A stretch of DNA of 18,061 bases, taken from an uncultured Bacteroidales bacterium. GTDB lineage: Bacteria > Bacteroidota > Bacteroidia > Bacteroidales > UBA3663. Below, in pieces: positions 13,587 through 18,061 of this stretch. Made by a program: the position numbers and the translations under genes. The notes under the pieces were generated by a model that saw nothing but the letters and a program-made list of their open reading frames with translations, was not told where the DNA came from and did not search any database. Within the stretch, counting starts at the first letter, position 1, and each line of letters starts with the position of its first letter. The DNA lies in contig CALBPV010000072.1 in NCBI GenBank assembly GCA_937899265.1, positions 1 through 18,061 on the forward strand, written 5' to 3'.

Positions 13587-14477
13587 ATGCAGAGGATTAC
13601 AGAACTTTTTGAAACCTATTTGAAGTTCGAACGCAACTTCACCGACAATACGGCCATGGCCTATGTGAGTGACATTACGAAGTTGGAGAACTTTCTGGCC
13701 GACCGCTCCGTCCCTCTCGAAAAAGCCGGGACCATGGAGGTCGAGGCTTTTCTGGTGTCTCTCCACGAGTTGGGGATTTCTCCCGAGTCGCAGGCACGTA
13801 TCCTGCAGGGCATCAAGGCGTTCTATCGGTTCCTGCTCTCGGAACGCTACATCGACAGCGACCCCTGCGAACTGATTGAAGCACCCAAGAAACGGCAGCA
13901 CATTCCCACGGTGCTGACCCTCGATGAGGTCAATCGTGTCATCTCCATGCCCGATGTTTCCACCGCCCTGGGTCAACGCAACAGGGCCATCTTGGAGACG
14001 CTCTACAGCTGTGGCCTCCGTGTGTCGGAGCTCATCGACCTGCGATTCTCGCGCATCTTTGCCAGTGAGGGCTACATCATCGTCGTCGGCAAGGGACGCA
14101 AGGAACGTCTCGTGCCCATCTCCGAGAGTGCGCTTCAGGAAATCGACAATTGCCGCGCCTTCCGCTATGAAACCGACGTGCAGCCCGGATTCGAGGATTG
14201 TGTTTTCCTCAACCGGTTCGGACGTGCAATGACGCGCATCGCCGTTTTTAATGTCGTCAAACAGTATTGTGCCGAAGCCGGCATCCGCAAGGATGTCTCT
14301 CCCCACACTTTCCGCCACACCTTTGCCACCCATCTCCTCGAAGGCGGAGCCAACCTCCGCGCCATCCAGATGATGCTGGGACACGCCCAGATTTCCACCA
14401 CACAAATCTATACGAAAGCCGATATCCAACACCTCCGGGAAGATATCCTCATGTATCACCCGCGTAACAAAGTGTAG
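13587..14477 (+). CDS. xerD: XerD-type tyrosine recombinase
   Basis: This 296-residue recombinase probably resolves chromosome dimers at dif. All catalytic residues are visible, numbered from the ATG at 13587: Arg145 in GLRVSELIDL, Lys169 in GKGRKERLVP, His240 and Arg243 in HTFRHTFATHLLEGG, His266 in LGHAQISTTQIYT, and the nucleophile Tyr275. The N-terminal SAM-like core-binding domain spans about residues 4-90. An in-frame TTG nine bases earlier lies inside the -7 promoter box and was rejected. The length and the lack of neighbouring phage genes favour a housekeeping Xer enzyme over an integrase. XerC or a single Xer partner is the main alternative. Confidence 0.9.
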   Translation: MQRITELFETYLKFERNFTDNTAMAYVSDITKLENFLADRSVPLEKAGTMEVEAFLVSLHELGISPESQARILQGIKAFYRFLLSERYIDSDPCELIEAPKKRQHIPTVLTLDEVNRVISMPDVSTALGQRNRAILETLYSCGLRVSELIDLRFSRIFASEGYIIVVGKGRKERLVPISESALQEIDNCRAFRYETDVQPGFEDCVFLNRFGRAMTRIAVFNVVKQYCAEAGIRKDVSPHTFRHTFATHLLEGGANLRAIQMMLGHAQISTTQIYTKADIQHLREDILMYHPRNKV

Positions 14478-14698
14478 GGAAGGGGACGGGGCTTCAAGAT
14501 TCAGGGTTCAAGGTTTCAGAAAAAAGCGCTGCGTTATTTGTCTCTATATTGAAGTCGCCTTACGGCGAGAAATTGTACAAAATTTATTTCAAAATTTCGG
14601 CTCACCGGCAAAACCCTGTGTGCGAAAATAGTTTGATTGGGAGCATCAACGACCCGTCTTGGCTCCATCAATCGGATGAAACCAAAAAGGGGCGTTAA

Positions 14699-14847
14699 CG
14701 ACCCTATCGGACTCCGATAGACCTGCAAAAATTTTTTTGAGTCGCCATCGGACTCCGATGGACCCGCAAAAAGTTTTTTGAGCCGCCATCGGATATCGAT
14801 AGACCCGCAAAAAGTTTTTTAAGTCGCCATCGGATATCGATAGACCC
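14699..14847. repeat. 41-bp tandem repeat with palindromes and A/T tracts, about 3.5 copies
   Basis: The units begin at 14699 (44 bp), 14743 (41 bp), 14784 (41 bp) and 14825 (partial, to 14847). Each has a palindromic or near-palindromic core, then GACCYGC, then a run of A followed by a run of T. The cores are CTATCGGACTCCGATAG in unit 1, CCATCGGACTCCGATGG in unit 2 and CCATCGGATATCGATAG in units 3 and 4. Unit 1 to unit 2 changes both sides of a base pair together. Unit 3 leaves a mismatch that would be a G-U pair only in a minus-strand transcript. Confidence 0.88.
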
Positions 14848-15037
14848 AAACGGATAGTAAGGCCCCTAATCGTTCTCACCCCGCGCTACGCTCTCCCTTC
14901 GGTCAGGGCCTCGCCGCTTCCCGCTCCTCTCTCCGTTCGTCCCGTCCAGCGGTTGGCTGAGGTTTAACACGGACTATTGCAACTGAGCCCTTTATTCTTA
15001 TCTCCGAATAACATGTTTATATCTATTTTTAGTCCTT

Positions 15038-15070
15038 CAGCAAGTTGCCAGCAAGTTACCAGCAAGTTAA
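15038..15070. repeat. Trimer of 11-bp direct repeats, first copy
   Basis: Three head-to-tail units share the core GCAAGTT: CAGCAAGTTGC, CAGCAAGTTAC and CAGCAAGTTAA. The last two bases change in the same order (GC, AC, AA) as in the second copy at 15137. The block is AT-flanked and lies downstream of the AlbA_2-family gene. Confidence 0.9.
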
Positions 15071-15136
15071 ATTCAATTATTTATCTTCCTTAAAATCAGT
15101 AATTTGGCAATATTACGAACTTTATTATTGGTGTTT

Positions 15137-15169
15137 CGGCAAGTTGCCAGCAAGTTACCGGCAAGTTAA
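15137..15169. repeat. Trimer of 11-bp direct repeats, second copy
   Basis: The units are CGGCAAGTTGC, CAGCAAGTTAC and CGGCAAGTTAA. This is the same trimer as at 15038, displaced by exactly 99 bases, with A-to-G changes in units 1 and 3. It ends two bases before the minus-strand stop codon at 15172-15174. Confidence 0.9.
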
Positions 15170-15171
15170 AT

Positions 15172-16623
15172 CTATGCCCAAATTGGGATATACTTCATAT
15201 AACGAGGAGCTGTATTTGGGTCAAGTACTTTTATTAAGTTCTTTCCAATCGCTTCCTTGATTAATCTAGAAGAACTGCTGGATGATGTTTCAGGAATGCC
15301 AAACCTGTCTCTAAGCGACTTGTTTGTCAAAGTTTCACCTTGTATATACATTAGACATGCATGTAGATAGCATGACCACAGTTTGTCCTCCATCGGAATA
15401 TTGCTAAACTCCATTTCAGAGAAAAGAGTAACCTTGGTGCTATCTTGGAAAACTTCAATGCGAGGAGCAGGGAGATATTGTGCTTCACATGCCAGCACCA
15501 TTCTGTCCCAACCTCGACCAAGTTCTTCACACATCTTCAATCGACGCATGAGAGAAGCAAGTTTCTCGTTTCGTGACTTCGGAGGGTTATCAATGATACG
15601 AAGTACATCTACCAAAGGAGTACCAGGATTCGTCACCTCAATACGATTGTCAAATATCTCCACTACAGGAGCGGCCCCTGTTATGTACAGGTCTTGATGA
15701 ATAAGACTATTTGCGATGGCTTCTCTTACAGATGGCAGTGGGAACTTGCTTGTTGTTGACAGTTGGACAGAATTGACATCCTCGTTACTTGGCAATAGAG
15801 CATTCACATAACGCACGATATTCTCGAAGCAAACAGCATAGCCTTGTACAAATGATTCTTCTTTCTGAATCAGCAAGCGGTTGATACCCTTATACTGAAC
15901 CACGCGCATAGCCTTACGTCCTAACCTTGCAAATTCGTTCAGGTCCTTTGCAAATAGTAGAGCACCTAAGTTCGTTATTGAATAAAGACCATTATCCTGT
16001 TTCTGGATGATTCCGTCCTCGTTCAGATAATGCACTATGGCATCCTTTTCAGCAGGCTGAGGAATTTTAAGCAAAGTAAAGTATGCATCCACTTGAAGCA
16101 ATCTAATGATGTCTTCATACCTTTGGTCTGTCTTTACACAAACGTCTTCAAACTGGGCATGACGTAACTTGTCCCATAACTGAGCACGGAATACGGGGAA
16201 CTCATGCAGTTTCTTTGTGTAGCTGCCACTACGAATATAGTCTATCTTCTGGAATGAAACAGGTTCATTGAGTGCCTTGTGGATTCTAATCAACTCTACA
16301 TGCCTTCCATCTATGTCCGTACCATAGAATTCAAAATCCGCATTCTTGGAAAGAAGGTATCGAAGCCAGTTCTCCAACTCCTGTTCACCTTTCTTTTCAA
16401 GTTGAAGACGTACCTTAGTACCAATAATCTCATGAGTACCATCATCCACGCCCCAAATCATATAGGCATAATCACGATCGTTCAAAGTAGCACTATTTGC
16501 GAGAGCACTAATGTCTTCACCAACCATTGTCGGCTCGCAATTGTTATGTTTGAACTCAACCCAACCAACCTCCTTGGGAAGTTTGCAGAGTTCTTTTACC
16601 AGTATGTCGATATTTCCTATCAT
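15172..16623 (-). CDS. AlbA_2 / RecG-like ATP-binding putative transcriptional regulator
   Basis: This 483-residue protein belongs to a widespread accessory family of uncertain role, often annotated as ATP-binding protein or RecG-like helicase although it has no helicase motifs. The N-terminal AlbA_2 (Schlafen-related) domain shows EVGWVEFKHNN and GEDISALANSA, then YMIWGVDDGTHEIIGT. Residues about 275-400 match the HATPase_c_4 domain: LPSVREAIANSLIHQDLY, then VEIFDNRIEVTNPG and the ELGRGWDRM stretch. A winged-helix-like C-terminus follows (TNKSLRDRFGIPETSSSSSS), ending in YIPIWA. The start ATG at 16623 opens with MIGNIDILVKELCKL. The gene is more AT-rich than the housekeeping operons. Such genes often lie in variable islands near defence loci. 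An 11-bp repeat trimer begins directly after its stop. Confidence 0.87.
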   Translation of the reverse strand: MIGNIDILVKELCKLPKEVGWVEFKHNNCEPTMVGEDISALANSATLNDRDYAYMIWGVDDGTHEIIGTKVRLQLEKKGEQELENWLRYLLSKNADFEFYGTDIDGRHVELIRIHKALNEPVSFQKIDYIRSGSYTKKLHEFPVFRAQLWDKLRHAQFEDVCVKTDQRYEDIIRLLQVDAYFTLLKIPQPAEKDAIVHYLNEDGIIQKQDNGLYSITNLGALLFAKDLNEFARLGRKAMRVVQYKGINRLLIQKEESFVQGYAVCFENIVRYVNALLPSNEDVNSVQLSTTSKFPLPSVREAIANSLIHQDLYITGAAPVVEIFDNRIEVTNPGTPLVDVLRIIDNPPKSRNEKLASLMRRLKMCEELGRGWDRMVLACEAQYLPAPRIEVFQDSTKVTLFSEMEFSNIPMEDKLWSCYLHACLMYIQGETLTNKSLRDRFGIPETSSSSSSRLIKEAIGKNLIKVLDPNTAPRYMKYIPIWA

Positions 16624-16640
16624 ATTATTGCTTCACGTGT

Positions 16641-16663
16641 ATTATTAATTCCCCACTAATAAT
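16641..16663. repeat. Small inverted repeat upstream of the AlbA_2-family gene
   Basis: ATTATTA (16641-16647) and TAATAAT (16657-16663) form 7-bp arms around nine bases, about 18 bases before the start codon at 16623. The position would suit an operator for self-regulation, but an AT-rich repeat this short can arise by chance. Confidence 0.3.
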
Positions 16664-16755
16664 GCTGAGTATTCTATTATAGATATTCGTTGAACAAGAA
16701 TTGGTTTATTACGAATTCAAACATGTGGTTGCATATCCGAAAAATTATGTCAATT

Positions 16756-17889
16756 CTATATTTGATCATCAAATAATCCTTGCTGAAATTTCCCTTTCAG
16801 TCGATAATAAATACGATTTCTTACTTTTACTTTTTCGGTTTGTTGCATATTATCAAGATAGCGCTTCATCTTATCATCCTTCCAATCAAGATGCAACCGA
16901 CTGTTAATCTCCTTTGCCGTTATCATTTCAACACTGCTTAATACTGCGATTATATCAGAATCTAGCTTCTCTTTATTTAATTGTTCAGGAGTCTTTTGCT
17001 CTTCTGGATTTAACGACAAAGTCTTACCCATAGCATCTACAGCAGAGGCACCTTTTTGAATAAGAAGCAGATTTGCATTCTTTTCATTTTTTTCTGGGTA
17101 TCTGACAAAAATTGGACGATTCTTTCTTAAACCATCTATTACGCCAGCCCAAGTACCTCCTTTATCATCACTTTGCGCTACAAAGATTTCGGATGCCATA
17201 CCATAAATAATTGGATTACGCGACATGGCAAACTCTACTGACCAAGGGGCTTTAGGAGCGAATGTACTCATTACCAAGACTTTTCCTTGAGCAATATGCT
17301 TAAAATAGTGTTTAAAGCCAGACCCAAAAGTCATAATTCCTTGTGGAAGCACTATAATACTTTTCCCATTTGCTACAAGTGCTGAATCTAACGCTTGACG
17401 ATCTACGCCTTTCGCAAATCCACTAACTACCACTTTATCTTCTTCTGCGGCTTTTTTTGCAATATTGTCGGTAAAATAGAGGGACTTTGTATCCGCATTT
17501 CTTGAACCTACAATTGCTATAGAGGGAGACTGTAATAACGATTTATTACCTTTAGTGTATATTACAGTGGGTGCATTGAACTTTAGATTATCCTTCAATA
17601 ATCTTGGATAATCTTTGTGAGTAATAGGAAGAATATCGTAGCCCTGAGCCATTAACTCCTCAACAAGAAAGGAGTTGTTCGCTAATTGTTGTTTTGCTTC
17701 TTCAAACTGAATCTTTTCAACATCATTTAAACCAACAATCTCCCAGTTTGCCGAATTGTCAAACAAGTCAATGATGGATATTTGTGGAATGTGCTGAAAA
17801 CAATTCACATAAATCTCATTCTTGCGTTTCGTCCAAATCTTTGGCATTGCCGCGAGTGTTACCCAATACGTCAATTCTTGTTTCATCAT
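16756..17889 (-). CDS. DprA-like (Smf/LOG Rossmann fold) protein
   Basis: DprA proteins bind single-stranded DNA and load RecA during transformation, but many stand-alone homologues sit in mobile or defence contexts. The 377 residues from ATG 17889 have the full DprA layout. An N-terminal helical region leads to YDILPITHKDYPRLL and APTVIYTKGN. The Rossmann domain follows, with IAIVGSR near 126, VVSGFAKGVDRQALDSAL near 154, IIVLPQGI near 180, and SRNPIIYGMASEIFVAQS. A winged-helix C-terminus spans about residues 300-360. The usual AH pair after GVD is QA here. The start is well supported by AGGAGG six bases upstream and by a four-base overlap (ATGA) with the phosphoribosyltransferase gene. A longer frame to 17934 lies inside that gene. 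GC is low, unlike the core genes. Confidence 0.88.
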   Translation of the reverse strand: MMKQELTYWVTLAAMPKIWTKRKNEIYVNCFQHIPQISIIDLFDNSANWEIVGLNDVEKIQFEEAKQQLANNSFLVEELMAQGYDILPITHKDYPRLLKDNLKFNAPTVIYTKGNKSLLQSPSIAIVGSRNADTKSLYFTDNIAKKAAEEDKVVVSGFAKGVDRQALDSALVANGKSIIVLPQGIMTFGSGFKHYFKHIAQGKVLVMSTFAPKAPWSVEFAMSRNPIIYGMASEIFVAQSDDKGGTWAGVIDGLRKNRPIFVRYPEKNEKNANLLLIQKGASAVDAMGKTLSLNPEEQKTPEQLNKEKLDSDIIAVLSSVEMITAKEINSRLHLDWKDDKMKRYLDNMQQTEKVKVRNRIYYRLKGKFQQGLFDDQI

Positions 17890-18061
17890 AATGTACCTCC
17901 TACCGTTTTTGCGATTACTATTGGAACAATACACTTTGCTCCCTTCTGAGTTAATAATTTACCAACTTCTTTTAATGTTGCGCCACTATCATAAATATCG
18001 TCAAGCAATATTATATTTTTCATTTTAACGATTTCCTCATCTACATCAAATGCGCCAGCGA
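17886..18061 (-). CDS. Phosphoribosyltransferase domain (ComF/PRTase type), C-terminal part only
   Basis: The last 57 codons of a gene that begins beyond the window are visible. They contain NIILLDDIYDSGATLKEVGK, the PRPP-binding loop signature of type I phosphoribosyltransferases (two acidic residues, then SGAT). This is followed by a helix and the strand KCIVPIVIAKTVGG. The placement of the loop close to the C-terminus resembles ComF-type proteins. The stop overlaps the DprA-like start as ATGA, so the two are translated together. The missing front part could be a small PRTase or a larger fusion, for example with a helicase; the window cannot tell. The short visible length limits confidence to the domain level. 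Confidence 0.8.
   Translation of the reverse strand, partial: AGAFDVDEEIVKMKNIILLDDIYDSGATLKEVGKLLTQKGAKCIVPIVIAKTVGGTL
17896..17901 (-). promoter_or_regulatory. Strong Shine-Dalgarno sequence of the DprA-like gene
   Basis: AGGAGG on the minus strand stands six bases before ATG 17889, which decides that start over ATG 17886 and the upstream frame. Most genes in this window lack such a site, as is usual in Bacteroidota, so it also hints at foreign origin. It lies inside the coding end of the phosphoribosyltransferase gene. Confidence 0.75.

Larger units (their letters stand above)
14478..15171. other. Gene-free region of about 0.7 kb between xerD and the accessory segment
   Basis: I find no credible protein or RNA gene. 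The left part (14478-14640) is mixed-composition DNA with a small hairpin (TCGCC, TTAC, GGCGA near 14548-14561). It is followed by the 41-bp tandem repeat array (14699-14847) and then a CT-rich stretch (about 14870-14950) with no recognisable function. From about 14980 the DNA becomes AT-rich and carries two trimers of an 11-bp repeat before the AlbA_2-family stop codon. Short open frames here are made of the repeats themselves. Confidence 0.75.

Noticed and set aside
13587..14477. Phage or island integrase with an attachment site
   Set aside because: Length, motifs and divergent pairing with aroQ fit a housekeeping Xer recombinase. No tRNA gene, direct-repeat att pair or excisionase is visible.
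14699..14847. CRISPR array
   Set aside because: The units are contiguous with no unique spacers, and no cas genes are present.
14646..14879. Minus-strand frame of 77 codons with repeated peptide
   Set aside because: It is simply the 41-bp DNA repeat read through; unit lengths of 44 and 41 would not preserve a designed protein repeat, and there is no start context.
15045..15260. Plus-strand frame of 71 codons containing repeated SYQQV/SYRQV
   Set aside because: It is made of the 11-bp repeat trimers and runs antisense into the AlbA_2-family gene.

Overview
Most of this window (about 605 to 18061) is a chromosomal segment of a member of the Bacteroidota, probably order Bacteroidales (Prevotella/Bacteroides relatives). 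The evidence is the set of Bacteroidota-type genes (a TonB-dependent receptor, an M49 peptidase of the Bacteroides type, DUF4230 proteins, a pyruvate kinase with the MNTAHA variant) and repeated use of the Bacteroidota promoter -7 box TAnnTTTG. The first 600 bases are different. They are extremely AT-rich, have a eukaryote-like A-rich start context, and encode the front of a SNAP-25/Sec9-type SNARE. At about 595-603 that gene and a bacterial TonB-receptor gene are both cut at the same place. The left end is therefore most likely a chimeric assembly join between a eukaryote (an anaerobic gut fungus or protist is my guess) and the bacterium.

Layout after the join. (1) 598-1235, minus strand: the N-terminus of a TonB-dependent receptor, a long leader, an FMN (RFN) riboswitch and its promoter. 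The pairing suggests an outer-membrane transporter for flavins. (2) 1255-7462, minus: a tightly overlapping operon read right to left, with DPP III-like M49 lipoprotein, AlkD-like HEAT protein, Fur-family regulator, purA, DUF4230 lipoprotein and a second DUF4230 membrane protein with a TTG start. It ends in an intrinsic terminator. Its 5' leader carries seven octamer repeats. (3) 7464-13486, minus: a second overlapping operon, aroQ, pyk, O-methyltransferase, rbfA, LolC/E-like permease and DEAD-box helicase, ending in a strong terminator. (4) 13550-14477, plus: xerD, diverging from aroQ, with a promoter so close to the ATG that the mRNA looks leaderless.

(5) 14478-15171: a gene-free region of about 0.7 kb. 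It holds a 41-bp tandem repeat with palindromes and A/T tracts, then two copies of a trimer of 11-bp repeats. (6) 15172-18061, minus: an AT-richer accessory segment with an AlbA_2/RecG-like ATP-binding regulator, then a DprA-like protein coupled by a 4-base overlap to the C-terminus of a phosphoribosyltransferase that runs off the window. This last pair is the best candidate for an under-described system, possibly defence or DNA processing. Its strong Shine-Dalgarno sequence and low GC set it apart from the housekeeping genes.
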